From positions 310,001 to 374,000 of the forward strand of contig JAPWGK010000005.1 in NCBI GenBank assembly GCA_029641185.1: a stretch of 64,000 bases of DNA, read 5' to 3'. This DNA is from Pseudofabraea citricarpa (taxonomy: Eukaryota; Ascomycota; Leotiomycetes; Helotiales; Dermateaceae). A program made the translations under genes and the position numbers. The notes below the pieces were generated by a model. The model saw nothing but the letters and a program-made list of their open reading frames with translations. It was not told where the DNA came from and searched no databases. Of this stretch, positions 1-11,674 are shown one piece after another. Numbering within the stretch: the stretch's first letter is position 1; each line of letters opens with the position of its first letter.

Positions 1-3000
1 TGACGTTTTTATGCCAGTGCAAGAGAACCGATTTGAAGCCATTTTTTCCACCCTCATGTTCAATCAGAGCCTTTGGCTTAAACTCATCTGTGACTGATGC
101 CGCAAAGCCTGGAAGATCTGCATTTGTGCCCCAAGCTTCTTTCTCATAAACAGCCTTGTCCGTATGCCAGCGAGCGAGGTCTGTAAGAGCCAGCTTCAAA
201 AATCTGCCCAGATTTTCAGCTTCCCTCACAGTACATGTGAATATCAAAGAGCGGAGACGATTGGCCTTGAAAAGCTGAGTATAAACAGAAAGTGTGCGGA
301 AGTTGTATGTATTGTTGTCATGCAGAAATCGTAACATTCTGAAGCAGAAGTCGGCATCTGTAGGGGACAGCAAGAGGCGTGGAATTAGGCATCGCTCTAG
401 GAATGCATCGCTGACGGCCTCCGCCCTCGATGAAGTTGCAAACCAAGTTGCTTTGTGCTTAAGCAAGCGGGCTTTGGTTTGTTTGTACATTCCAACCTGC
501 TTGCCGTACTCTCCAAGGATATTTTGTCTTGTCGCCATTAAATCCTTTTTAGTCTCTTCTTTACGTGCCATACCTGCCCGAGTCATATCACTACGGTCTT
601 TCTGAACCTCTGTCTCTTCCTTTAGTAGGCGAGCTATCTCTGCTTCATAGCTGGCACTAGGAATGGACAAGTCTCCCAAAGTTGATAACCAAAAGGTAAC
701 GTAATATCGAGGGCTCATTGTTGCCCAAGATCCTTCTGGCAAGGCAGCTTCTACCGCATTGATTACTGGTTCAAGTACGTCTTGGTATAGATCAGAAGAC
801 GTCGGAGAGTCGGCAATGGTAATAGCCTGCGGAGAACCGTCGTCTTTCACAACTGCCATTTCAACATCCTCTGCTGCTACTTCAGAATCCTTGTTTGGTG
901 CCGTAGTTGGGTCTGATTCTGAAAGACCTGGGTCCATCGCGACGTCGCCATCTCCATCGATATCTTTAACGACAGGGTCAACTGGGGCCGGTGAAGATTT
1001 GGAAGTACCGTTTGATAAAGCCGGGCTGATTTTGGCTACACGAAATGCAAGACTAGCACGGCCAATCAGGAATGCAAGAGCTGGGTCCAGACCAAAATCG
1101 GTAATGAGCTCAGCGATACCAGGTACGTGTTTATCAAACTCTTCAACTGTGAAATTGCTTCGCAAGAAGTCGAGATACTGGAAGAGTATCAACTGCGCAT
1201 CGTCGATCATAGTTGCAAGTAGCTTGATATGTGCTTCGTCGTCAGAAATAGCATAGATTGCAGATTGCCGGTGTTGTGCAATAGAAAGTAGTAGTGGCCC
1301 AGCTAACTTGGTTTCGGATAATGCTTTGACAAGCCTCTTGGCAGTCTTTTCAGATTCATAACGCTTGTCTTGAAGGTTGATAAGAGTTTGACGTCGCAGA
1401 AGCTCACCGCCAGTCATTGCGGCGATTTGCGCATCATTAAAGTCCGTGTCTGGTACAACACCAGCCATCTGAGAGATAAGTTCTTTCAAAATAACCAAAT
1501 CCGTTGAATTTCCGCGATATAGTTGGTCGTTGACATATTGGATGATTGGCGATATGTTCATAATTGAGTATCGTTTGAAAACTTTCCCAGAAAACCTCGA
1601 CAAGGCCAGTAACCATCGACTGGGAAGAAGGGCAAATTCAGAGTTGTTGCGATTTCTGTCCTTGCCACCGAGAGAACTCATGAGAGACCACACAAGAACA
1701 TCGTAACCAAGGTCAGTGAAGTACTTTGCACACTCCACAACAACTTCCGTAAGATTCGTATATGCTTCAATCTGGCTGAGTGCAACACCGTAGACTATAC
1801 CTGGAGAGGCATATGCAGTCTTTGCTAGACTTCGAGCCATGGCTGTAAGATTTGTCTTGCTGATCCGCTTCATAGTCGCTAAAGTTTCAAGGCGCGTACG
1901 TGCAAACGCAACTTTCATAGGTGGGAGTCTCGAAATCTGTCCTTCGAACCATTCCGCGTAAATCGAATATCGAATAGATACTGGATAGAATCGCAGCATG
2001 TCGTATATTTCGTTGACCACGCTTGTATTTGATTTTGTCAAGCTGAGCGCTGGCACTAAAAGTCTCTTAAGAAGATCTTCCCATCTTGCGAGGTTGCTAG
2101 GTGTGTGGTCTTCAGACAAACTCTGTGCTCCAATTCTGGCGAGTCTTGAAAGTAAGAATGGATCTCGCCCAATATTCACGCCACAGAAATTGAGCAGTGT
2201 CCCACAGAGAGTGAAAACATCATCCACATTTTGGCAAACAGGAATATTGTCGGCCCACTCGTCCCAGTAGAATCGATAGCAGTTGCATTCGTTCGTATCC
2301 CACTTGTCTGGGAAAGGCCATCGTAATTGTTTCCGTATAGGTAATCGAGACGTGCGTACATGACCTTTTGGAACGCCACTTTGGTCGTAGTCTGTAGCCA
2401 GTTTTGTAGAGCATTCAGAATCCTGACAATGAGACGGACGGCTGTTTTCGTAAACTTCCTTGATGGAATGATTCAGGACTCGATTCAAGAGCTCGTAAAC
2501 ATCAGGATATGCTTCTGGAATCCAAGGAAAGCGGCCTAGGATAAACAGCGCTTCGGGGATTGCACCTATCGTAAGAAGGCACATCAGAAGTTGGACTTTC
2601 TGGTCTGCAGGCTCTTCAAGCTTTTCTTCGTCCTCGATTTCTGCTGCCTTTACAGGAGTTTCTGGTTTGGCTCCAGGTACCTCCCGCACGCGTGATCCTG
2701 GTGGTGGCATATCATCCGCCAGTGCACCAGCCATCATCAAAGCATTTGCAGCTCCACCTCCAGGACGATTAAGTCTCTCTTTCTCGTCTAATTCCTTTCT
2801 CTTCGCCTCTCTCACAGCCGGCATATCTTCGTCCAACGGCCAGAGATGCGCGTAGAGATCTTTCAAAGAAATGAACCCGACCTTGATCAACAACGCTGTC
2901 AAGTAGATCAAGTTTGATGGGAGAACATCATCCTTGTCTCGAGATATTGAAGTATAGAACCGCAGCTTAAATCCAAGTAGTTGAGCAGCAATTCGATTTC

Positions 3001-4384
3001 CTGAGGGAGGTAATGTTCCAGTGTCTTCGATCCATTGATGATCAGCATCAAGCTTTGTATCTTTGCCTTTGCCGTTCAGGAGGCGCAATTTGGTTTGTTC
3101 GTCAATTATTTGTCTACCGCCTAGCTCAAAGAAAGCATCCAAGCCAATCTCACGAGCTCGATCCCAGAATTTTACATCTCGTTCATGTCGTTGTTGTCTT
3201 GACACCTCCTCATCTTCTTCTGTGGGAAGCCAGCCTTGAGACGTAGGTAGAGCCCACTTCGGAAGCCCTGCACATCTGGCCGCAGCAGCACTATCGGTCT
3301 CTCCGTTTCTAGGCCACCATGAGCTTACTCTTAACAGCTTGATGAAGAATCGGTAATGTTTGATGAGAACTGCTGCGAACACATCGAGAGTGATATCAAG
3401 TACTCTTCCTACATCCAGATCGAATGTGCCTATTAAACCCTTGACTTTCTCGAATGCGTCCTCCACAACTTCGGCAGAAGGTGGTTCGCTGCCACTGATT
3501 GAGAAAAGCTCTGTTACTAATTTCGCGTATCCTTCTGTCTCTTCCCGGAGTAAGTTGTAGTTGGCTTGCTTATAAAGAAGATTGGTGGCCTGTCTAATCC
3601 CCACACGAATAAAGGTGTCGCGCGTAAGTCCTAAACTTTGGAGCACCTGGGCATCCAGTTTCTGTCGCATAATCAGTGGGGATATCTGAGTCGCAGCTGT
3701 GAAGTTTCGCAGATCATTGCTAGACGGCCCATCCTCCGCATCAACCACCATGGAAAGAGTGTCCAAGAAGAGGGTCTTAGAGTCGAAAGAGGTCGAGGAT
3801 TCATCTGTCGAGGAAGTATCCGGTCCAAGAATCTCCTTCACACATGCTCCCCCATCTGCAGCATTGATTCGTCCATCTAGAGCTGCGCGTAACAATTCTT
3901 GGAAGATAAAGGAAAGCTCTACTAGATCTTCAGCCTCTCTGGCCTGTACACCCAAGTCCACAACTTCTTTGCTGCCACCTTTGTCCCAAGCAGAAGCCCT
4001 ATCATCAGAGATATATTCGTAGTCGAATGGAGCTGGATCAAGTCGTATAGCAGGACTAGATGTATCAGCCATTGTGCTCACTGCGGTAGGTGTTTGTGTT
4101 GCGCTCGCAGGAACGGAGGGGGAGATCGGTCCTGGTGTTGGAGTTGCTCTAGCGGAAATCCTAAGATTGTTTGGGTTGACACCGTGGTTCGAATCGCGGC
4201 GCCCATCAGGTCTGCGTCCACCTCGCGCGCCCGCACCCCCACGACTCGATCTTCTGTTGTCTCGCATGTCAAATTGTGTGTCGTGCTGACCCAAATTAGA
4301 GTTGCCTGGCCGATGCGGCGATGGCCTGCTTTCTCCAGCGTCCACAGATGATCTTTCGTTCCTCTTCCGCTTTCCCGGGGCCAT
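1..4384 (-). CDS. THO2: THO complex subunit 2 (THO2/THOC2), partial, runs off the left edge
   Basis: Large subunit of the THO/TREX complex, which couples transcription elongation to mRNP assembly and export in the nucleus. One open frame runs from ATG 4384 to the window edge, about 1,461 codons without an intron; fungal THO2 proteins are considerably longer, so the C-terminal part lies outside. The N-terminus is basic and disordered (MAPGKRKRNER), followed by a Gly/Arg-rich stretch; an in-frame ATG at 4072 (MADTSS) is a less likely start because the upstream residues look like the usual basic THO2 head. Helical-repeat THO2 signatures follow, including the block near the left edge with RWHTDKAVYEKEAWG, characteristic of the THOC2 family. 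The upstream neighbour RTC5 is on the same strand with 549 bp between. Family assignment is from remembered similarity; the frame is seen directly. Confidence 0.87.
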   Translation of the reverse strand, partial: MAPGKRKRNERSSVDAGESRPSPHRPGNSNLGQHDTQFDMRDNRRSSRGGAGARGGRRPDGRRDSNHGVNPNNLRISARATPTPGPISPSVPASATQTPTAVSTMADTSSPAIRLDPAPFDYEYISDDRASAWDKGGSKEVVDLGVQAREAEDLVELSFIFQELLRAALDGRINAADGGACVKEILGPDTSSTDESSTSFDSKTLFLDTLSMVVDAEDGPSSNDLRNFTAATQISPLIMRQKLDAQVLQSLGLTRDTFIRVGIRQATNLLYKQANYNLLREETEGYAKLVTELFSISGSEPPSAEVVEDAFEKVKGLIGTFDLDVGRVLDITLDVFAAVLIKHYRFFIKLLRVSSWWPRNGETDSAAAARCAGLPKWALPTSQGWLPTEEDEEVSRQQRHERDVKFWDRAREIGLDAFFELGGRQIIDEQTKLRLLNGKGKDTKLDADHQWIEDTGTLPPSGNRIAAQLLGFKLRFYTSISRDKDDVLPSNLIYLTALLIKVGFISLKDLYAHLWPLDEDMPAVREAKRKELDEKERLNRPGGGAANALMMAGALADDMPPPGSRVREVPGAKPETPVKAAEIEDEEKLEEPADQKVQLLMCLLTIGAIPEALFILGRFPWIPEAYPDVYELLNRVLNHSIKEVYENSRPSHCQDSECSTKLATDYDQSGVPKGHVRTSRLPIRKQLRWPFPDKWDTNECNCYRFYWDEWADNIPVCQNVDDVFTLCGTLLNFCGVNIGRDPFLLSRLARIGAQSLSEDHTPSNLARWEDLLKRLLVPALSLTKSNTSVVNEIYDMLRFYPVSIRYSIYAEWFEGQISRLPPMKVAFARTRLETLATMKRISKTNLTAMARSLAKTAYASPGIVYGVALSQIEAYTNLTEVVVECAKYFTDLGYDVLVWSLMSSLGGKDRNRNNSEFALLPSRWLLALSRFSGKVFKRYSIMNISPIIQYVNDQLYRGNSTDLVILKELISQMAGVVPDTDFNDAQIAAMTGGELLRRQTLINLQDKRYESEKTAKRLVKALSETKLAGPLLLSIAQHRQSAIYAISDDEAHIKLLATMIDDAQLILFQYLDFLRSNFTVEEFDKHVPGIAELITDFGLDPALAFLIGRASLAFRVAKISPALSNGTSKSSPAPVDPVVKDIDGDGDVAMDPGLSESDPTTAPNKDSEVAAEDVEMAVVKDDGSPQAITIADSPTSSDLYQDVLEPVINAVEAALPEGSWATMSPRYYVTFWLSTLGDLSIPSASYEAEIARLLKEETEVQKDRSDMTRAGMARKEETKKDLMATRQNILGEYGKQVGMYKQTKARLLKHKATWFATSSRAEAVSDAFLERCLIPRLLLSPTDADFCFRMLRFLHDNNTYNFRTLSVYTQLFKANRLRSLIFTCTVREAENLGRFLKLALTDLARWHTDKAVYEKEAWGTNADLPGFAASVTDEFKPKALIEHEGGKNGFKSVLLHWHKNV

Positions 4385-4933
4385 GGCCACCTCAATCAAC
4401 AATGACAATCAGTCTTTGTACATGTGCGCAGCTGGTCGATCTGAAGACAGCCTTTTGTGAGAGCTTTGTGGATCGGACGAAGCTACAGTTAGCAGGCGAG
4501 GAGACGGCTTCAGACGATGAGCATACTAGAATGATGGCAATCGGTTGCAGTGTGCCGCAGTCCTCAGGTCTGTGGAGGTTGACAAAGGAGAGTCCGTTCG
4601 GGAATGGTGAAGGTATGAGGTTATTCACGTTGATCGCGTACTCTTGCCCTGCGAAACCGTGCCGAATTAAGCACAAAGCTATATATTAGCGCCTTAGGCA
4701 TCAGGCGACTATAGGTACTTAGCGTTAAACAATTTCACCTGCATGGATGACGTAAGCCTTCAAATCCCAATCTGGTGAATAAACCCCCATGAGCCAAATA
4801 ATACCAATTACACAAAAAACAATGGTAGCACCTGCTTAGGTCAAAATTCACACCCAAATGCTGCGGCCCTATTCATCTACTGATTTGTCTATAATCCAGC
4901 GGCTGTAATAATTCCAAACTGCATGCTAAACCC
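4385..4933. other. intergenic, THO2 promoter / RTC5 3' region
   Basis: About 550 bp between the stop of the RTC5-like gene and the ATG of THO2. Short ORFs here are shadows or leader sequence. I see no gene, repeat or RNA. Confidence 0.6.
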
Positions 4934-6821
4934 TCACCCAGCCGATCCAAACCCCTGAATCCGTTTGCTTAATTCATCTTTACTAACACCCTTCTCTGTA
5001 GAACCAGGTGTCCATCCTTGAATGCGTCCCTGTAGAGCTCGCTCGCGCTGTTCTTCTTGGACAAGATCAGATACATGCCCTTCCAAGGCGTATACTTCCA
5101 ATCTCTCAATCTTCATCTTTGTTTCCCACTTTTCCTGTCCTTTTCCTTCGTTGTCGGTAGCTTTGACATCAAGATATCCGTTTCCATCTTGCGAAGCACT
5201 TCTCAGTATGGCAGATTTCTCCTCTAAATTAATCGTGAGTCCACTCGCGTCTTCGTTCCCGAACCTCAATATTCTACTATCGAGCATAACGAGATCCCTC
5301 GTTCGAGTTTGCGGGTTCGCAGGACGGAGGATCTCTAATCGCGGCTCGAGTTGGAAGATACCATGTGTGGTGCCGATTTTGTGTTCTCCTTGTGTATCCC
5401 ACGGACTAGACATGTAAACTGCAATTGTGACTTGGTTAGCACTGCCATCTGAAATGAGTTGCTGGCCAGTGATGAGTAGCAAGGTTTGTGCTTTCAAACT
5501 AGCAACTGCTGATTCAAGAGGTGTTGAAGCTGAAGTTGAACTGGACGAGTATATCATTCTGGGGTTGCTCTGGAGTGAAAAATGAGTCTTGGATTGCTCG
5601 AAATCATCGTTGCCTCGTATCATCCTGATGTTAGGTTGATAAGGCGGGTTAAGGAGAGATAGATATTGAGCGAGAGTGAGTGAGAGGATGGAATCTTTGG
5701 GCGAGGGTTCTGTAGCCTTGGAATCCGGTGACGTTCCTGGGACGAGAAAAGAAGTGAAAAGCAGGGTAAATTGTGAGGGAATATTAGGCTGATTTGGATC
5801 AGCTATAGTCTTGATTTCGAGAGCGGAGACTTACCAGGAAAATGCTTAACGCTTTCTTAAAACAGGGCCAGTTGATTTCCCTGCTCTCATCTGACACAAA
5901 TTGAGATATGATTGAACTTGCTAGTCGGTCTAGCAATTTATCGTCTAAGCCGATACCAGGGTGAGCTGTATTGAATGCAGCGCCCCATTCTGGCTCATCG
6001 ATTCCAATACTCAACAAGAGCTTGAGCAAATTCAGAAGATCTTCGCGGGGGATAGATCCGTATTCAAAGTCTTCCGAGATGTCTAATATCCTACTCGCGT
6101 GGGGTTTCAACTCATCGCGCGGTATGGTCATGATCGAACCATGTGATGGTTGAACAAGTGCCAAACAATCAAGCAAGTCATCTGTCTGGGACCATTCGCT
6201 TTCTTGCTCCATAACGGAATTCTTCGATGGTATAGCCAGGCTTCTATAAATACGCCATAAACCATTCAACGAGCGATCGCGTTCCAGGTTGATAGTTGCG
6301 CCGATGGCATCATCACCAAGACGTGCAGTGCCGTCAGCTGCTATGAAAGCAACGGCGCGTAGGAAGCCATCACAGTCAATCCTGTCCTGAGATTCTTGAG
6401 GAAATGGAAAGTAGCCATGAAAGAGGAAACATCTCCATAGGATCGGGATACTTCCTTCCAGTGCCGTTAGCCCGTGAAAGCGATTTCGCAAGAAATTAAG
6501 AAATTCCTTCTCGGTCCAATCTGTTTATAATCAGCCGCTATTTTTCAACAGTACAAATTACAGAGAAATACATTTTTTCTTGTCTGATGGATCGATCACC
6601 CCATGTGTGTCAAATACATATTTTACGTAATCTTTACATCCGGCATCTTTAAAAACGGCTGGTATAGGTCCCAGACCAGTAGACCCTTCATATAGATTTG
6701 AAGTCAGAGCTTCCAGAACTGAAGTTTTGGTAGCTTCGTTGAGCCATTTCTGCCTGGGACGGTCGTTCTTGTCGAGCCATATTTGTGTGACGGAAAGTGG
6801 GTTGGAAACAGTGTTTCCCAT
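4934..6821 (-). CDS. RTC5: TLDc-domain protein, restriction of telomere capping protein 5 (Rtc5) family
   Basis: Exons 6821-6572, 6520-5835 and 5788-4934; introns of 51 and 46 nt (GTATTT..CAG, GTAAGT..CAG) join in frame to give 596 residues, the usual Rtc5 length. The start MGNT carries Gly2, a probable N-myristoylation site as in fungal Rtc5. The middle part is helical; the C-terminal third is the TLDc fold (blocks around LLLITGQQL, GIFQLEPRLEIL and MKIERLEVYAL). In yeast Rtc5 sits on the vacuole and, with the TLDc protein Oxr1, promotes V-ATPase disassembly; a matching role here is inferred from family only. The exon 1/2 join (AAT|GTATTT donor) is the least certain boundary. The exon 2/3 join reproduces the family's LPNI-type segment and is well supported by phase. 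Confidence 0.85.
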
Positions 6822-7372
6822 AGTGAGGATTATTGAGGTTGGGTTGATAACTGGTGCTTGATATGAAAGGTGTTATGAATGTGAGCTGAGGTCGACGTTC
6901 ACTTGTCCCTGTTAGCGCTAAAACCTCGCCTATTTGGTCGCTTGTCCGATTCTAGCAACCAATCTCTCCCCTAGAACTATGCAGTGGGAGATGAGGTTAG
7001 ATCCTTGTCAGTAATCAAAGATTTGTATAGAATTGAGGCGGAACTGGTGTAATATCCGAGTATCAAGCGGCTCGAGATTGTCGGTTTTCATTATTTGGTG
7101 CTGCCTTACTCTGAAGCTTGAGGAAGACAATTTAGCAGTGCTTAACAGGAATGGTAAAGCATATTTGAAATTCACAACGGAATTAAGTACTATTCTTGAA
7201 ATGGTTAGAGTTTTGGCTATTTAGATTTGCGTCACTACATTCTATGAGGTATATCTTCGGTTTCTCATTCTTCTATGCCTGATACAAATAAAGCTAAATA
7301 AAAATATATACAAAGAAATCTAAGCCCCTCTCATTCGAGGACAATATGTTATAGGATTTCCCGCCTTGAAAT
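6822..7372. other. intergenic between RTC5 start and chitinase stop
   Basis: About 550 bp holding the RTC5 promoter and the 3' flank of the chitinase gene. It is AT-rich toward the chitinase stop, with AATAAA-like sequence around 7287-7300. Nothing else recognised. Confidence 0.55.
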
Positions 7373-10300
7373 TTACTTCAGATGGGCAGCTAGATCGTCC
7401 GTATATGTTCGGCAATTGTTCATAGTGTAACTGTACTTGCCCATAGCGTCAGCCCTGGCTAAAGCAATCTTTTTGATGTTTTCTTCTGTTGAGAAGATAG
7501 GGTTGATGGCCCCCTCATCAGTATACGCAGAATTAGCACCTTTATTTAACCACCAAGTTGAAGTCTTGGCAGATCGCGGTATCAAGACACACTTTTTGTC
7601 TAATGCAGGATCATTGGATGGAGCAACTGGGATGAAGTTAGTAATGATAAAGCTCAGAAGATAGAGCAACAACGATGACTTACTATCATATGGCCGTGCG
7701 ACGTAATTTCTTGTCCAAATCTCGTTTTGACCTGTAACCTTGCCGTTACAATCCTTAACGTCTTCGGTTTCTATCTTGACCGAGACGATCCCAACAACGA
7801 GCAGATAGTGCTCTGGAATAGGGACTAATCCGGTCGGTGGCCAGGCTTGCATAATCGCCCAACCATCGCCATCCTTCCATGCCTCGTTAGCCCTCTTGGC
7901 AGTCCGGACAAGAACTTTCATAGGGTCGTCGTCAACGTATTTTCTTTTGTTGGCTGCTGTAGCTGGTGGTGCCCTCTTGGCAAGTTTTGCCTTGGATTTC
8001 GTGCTACAAGACGGTGGCTTTTCACTTGTCTTCGGTGGGTTGTTGGTCTTGGCTGCAGGAATTTCTTTGGTAGGTGTTGCTGTCGGTTTGTCCATGCTCA
8101 CGGTGTGCTTCTTTCCAAATACTTTGAACTCGGCCTTACCTTCCTTCTCAATGCCTTTCACGCATCCTTGAATAATAGCTGGTGTAGCAGCAATTTCAAC
8201 TTAATAGCATGTCAGTGTGTAGTCCCCACAATAATAGAGAAACTGCTTTTCATATGCACAGGGTGACTTACTCGCATCTAAGATCTCACCGACGATTGGA
8301 ATTAGATCTTCCAATAGCTCTAATGGTAGAAGTAGAGCAGGGACTGCGACTCGACAGAATGCCTTTGCCGCTATGTCCAAAGCGACCTGCTCAGCAGCAG
8401 CTTCAGCCGCAGCCTTAGCCGCCTCCTTCGCTTTATCTGCAACTTCCTTTGCCAAAGTTGCTTTAGAAGGAGCAGGCTCATAGCCAGAACAGCAGTAACT
8501 CTGGAGTCCGCCATTGCAGGTCTGGTCGCCCTTTTTGCTGTCATGATTGTTCGTGTCCTTAACAAGTTCAGTCTCGCCATCGGCACATCCACTGGTACAT
8601 GCTAGCCCTGCACCTCGGAATCCACGCCATTGACACTTTCCAACGACAGTCGCAGATTCACAACACAGTTTGCGATACTCGCCTTTGGTACAACGATTTG
8701 CAGTGCTCAGCTGGCCTGGTTGGCCATTCATCTCGGCAATAGAATTGGTACCCACTTTGCATGGAGAATTGCAATCGCTGGTGTAGCAAGTAATACTTGC
8801 TTGTTGATCGGCAGATGCTTGCTTTGCACTGCTAAGCTGGTCCGATGAGACAACAGGAGCTGCACTGTATGAGCTTGAAGATGACTGGTCGATTTGATCC
8901 ATTGCCCAAACCATGAGCCCACCCAGGCATCGACTATTTGCAAAGTCTCGCTTCTGCTTGAATGTATCGGCATCATCATAAGACACCCACTGATTGCTAT
9001 CCCAGGTGATCCATTTGACACCGGCTTTCTGGTCATGCACGGGCTTCAGGCTCTTCGTTGAGATGATGTCGTTAATCTCCTGGAGATCAAGAATGCCCGC
9101 AGCATTGGAGCAAGGTCCAGCGTTGGCACCAGCGCTGAACTCACAAACCCCATTTGGAGTGTTACAGGAAGGGTCAACAAGAGTGAAACTTCGACCATAC
9201 CAACCTTGACCCATTACTACCTTGTCAGACTTTACTCCGGATCGCCAGATCAAATCCAACGCAAGATCAATCTCAGTGATGTTTGTATGAGGTGCAATGT
9301 AGGGACCAAGATTCTTAGAGTCTCTATCCCAAACACCATGAAGGTCGTAAGCCATGACATTGAACCAATCAACATTCTCTTCGAGACCTGCTAGATCAAA
9401 GTGCTGTAAGTACCAGTAGGATGTTGGAAGCGTAACGGTCAGTCCGTACTTTGACCCAAAAGCAGATTTCATGTCGGCTACTAGTGTCACATAATTGGCA
9501 ACATCGTCTTCGCTTCCGCCACGGTCATCAGCTCCCGGATATTCCCAGTCGAGGTCAACTCCATCAAAGCCATAAGTGCTCATGAATTTAATCAAACCAC
9601 TGATGAACTTTTGACGGTTTTCAGAGCTGCTGCTCATATCACTGAAAGCGGTTTGAGTGGCGCCAGGGTCGGTAAATGACCAACCACCAACAGAGATCCA
9701 TGTTTCCAAAGACGCTTTTTGGCTTTTCAATGCAGTGAAACGATGGTAGAGTGATGCACCATTCGCATCCATAGGAGTGATCTGGAAGGTTGTTGGATCG
9801 AAGAACGAGAAGGCGAAATTGATATGGGAGAACTGATCAACATTGAGGTCTTCGGGTGTCATGCTTTGGCATTTGCGAGTATTCGACCAAGATTCATAGT
9901 AACCGATGTTTCTCTTGGCTACACTGTTTCCTGAGCAGCTAGGTCTTGTAACATCACCACAGCCACCATATTGAGTGTCGCAAGTAGGATAAAGAGGATC
10001 ATCAGCGTTCTTCCAAGAACAGAATTCTGAAGTAGAACCACAGAATCCAAATTCAGAGCAGCAGACATTGAGAGGGCATTGTTGACTTCCAAGAGCTGCA
10101 TAAGGGCCACACTCAGCCTTTGCATCACCTAAGTATGTTAGCTTTTTATTTCAAGTCATAGTGAGTGGTGTCGAGATTTACAATTAAATTGACAGCCGGT
10201 ACCGCATGACTTATCCGAGTAGCCACAGAGATTATCACTTCCGCAACATGCACCATTGGCACATGGCGTGTCGGAATTGCAAGTACCAACTGGCAAATCT

Positions 10301-10431
10301 CGAGAGCTCAATGGAATGGTTGTGAGTCGAGGATTTAAGCTCTGACCAGAACCGTTAAGTGTTCCTGATGTCGTTGCAAGACTCAGCCAGGATAAGCTGG
10401 CCACAGCCAGAAGTAATGAAGGAAAGCGCAT
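7373..10431 (-). CDS. secreted GH18 chitinase with two CBM18 modules (subgroup C type)
   Basis: Exons 10431-10182, 10128-8272, 8199-7684 and 7626-7373 (introns 53, 72 and 57 nt) give 958 residues. The order is: signal peptide (MRFPSLLLAVASLSWLSLA); two cysteine-rich chitin-binding modules (about residues 50-83 and 85-125); and a GH18 barrel with the catalytic signature DGVDLDWEYP, proton donor about Glu279, and a conserved WAMDQID end. A Cys-rich linker and an Ala/Lys-rich helix follow, then a roughly 260-residue C-terminal domain I cannot name. It hydrolyses beta-1,4-linked N-acetylglucosamine, outside the cell or in the wall. This architecture matches fungal subgroup C (killer-toxin-like) chitinases, although no LysM is present inside the protein; LysM modules are in the divergent neighbour instead. 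The 57-nt intron is 3n and stop-free, so retention would also be in frame; the CTAAC branch and CCCAG end favour splicing. Function is well supported; the biological role (wall remodelling, fungal antagonism) is inferred. Confidence 0.93.
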
Positions 10432-11674
10432 GATATCCGATTGCCAGAAGACAATGGAGTGAGAAATATGTAAAGATTGTGAAGTGCGACGGTTTACGCA
10501 CAACGGATGAGATCAAAAAGATCTCCCAAAAATGAGTGCAGAAGGACCTCTGTGAAATGAGTGACACAGAGTTGAAGTTGTCGATGGGAAGGAGAGACAA
10601 TAACTTCTCAAGAGATATGGCCCTGGCTAAGGACTCCGAATAGCTCTCCGTCGAGAAGTGCCGCCTCCAGTGCGCCGAGGTCGTCTTCTGACCATTTCTG
10701 GGTCCATATGCTGTGCCTCATGGTTGCCTCTGTAGGATTGCAATGTGGACGGTGCTGAATGACTACCGCTGTGCCTTTTTTTCTTTCTGATTCCTTGCAG
10801 CTGAGTGCATCAGGCTATCGAGAGAAAATTCTGTCAAGAACCTTGCAGATGTGACCACGGCTGAGTGTATTGTAAGAAGCGTCGGACGATGAGGGGGATC
10901 TGGATGTATGTTAAGATTGCAATCAGCATGCTGGGTGGGGTTGTCCCTTGGGGGCGGCGAGGAGGAGGTTGAAAGAACAAGCATTGAGATAAGCATTAGG
11001 ACAAGCTCGGCCAAGTGCTCGGCGCTGCAACGATGCGGCCTGGGCCGTCGGGGACTTTACAGGCATCTACAGGCATCGGCAGGGCATTTACAGGCATTTA
11101 CAGGCATTTCGCTAAGGGAGCCTGGGGGGGCCTGACAGGGGCCATACACTGAATCTGCCGCCTCCGAGGCCAAATTGTGAACATCGAACGACACACAAGT
11201 GACACAACATTCTTACCCGCCACAATTAGCAATATTGACTCGGCCATGTGTGTATTTGAGCTTACTTCTAAGCTTATTTAGATTTGGCTCCACCCTCAAC
11301 CTGCCCTATGCAGTTTAGGAGAGAGCGGAGACATGCTCTTCATGTCAGGAAGCCGTGATGCTGAGCCGCAGAGCTGCATATATCAAATTCTGCACCGCTA
11401 CCGCTTGAATTCAACCAAGTATCTGCCGGGGATACTCCGCAGGGCTGATTGTCCCTTAGCTTTGACGGTGTCACTCTCCCTTTCCTGTCCTTCTAATACA
11501 TTCGTTCAAGGAACTTGTCAGTTGTGGCATCTGTTCGTCAGTCCAAGTCTTTGGCCTTCCTGCCAATTTTACACTTTCATTTCAAACTTCTGCAGTCACT
11601 CTTTTACTGCAAAGGTTCAATACCTTCGTTCATGAACAACTGAAGCATCTCCTCACTCTTTTGGAAACTTCAAA
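10432..11674. promoter_or_regulatory. shared divergent promoter of the chitinase and the LysM gene
   Basis: About 1.24 kb lie between the two start codons, with no gene of their own. The region contains a short tandem repeat at 11057-11107 (separate entry). Leader-like sequence rich in CT follows 11460 just before the LysM ATG. Divergent layout suggests co-regulation of the two chitin-directed genes, which is inference. Confidence 0.6.
11057..11107 (+). repeat. short tandem repeat, unit TTACAGGCAT
   Basis: Units at 11057-11066, 11067-11076 (first base C), a variant CGGCAGGGCAT at 11077-11087, then 11088-11097 and 11098-11107. The core ACAGGCAT appears four times at 10-11 bp spacing, roughly one helical turn, inside the divergent promoter. 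It could be clustered operator sites (AGGCA cores resemble sites described for cellulase repressors such as ACE1) or simply a minisatellite. Confidence 0.8.
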
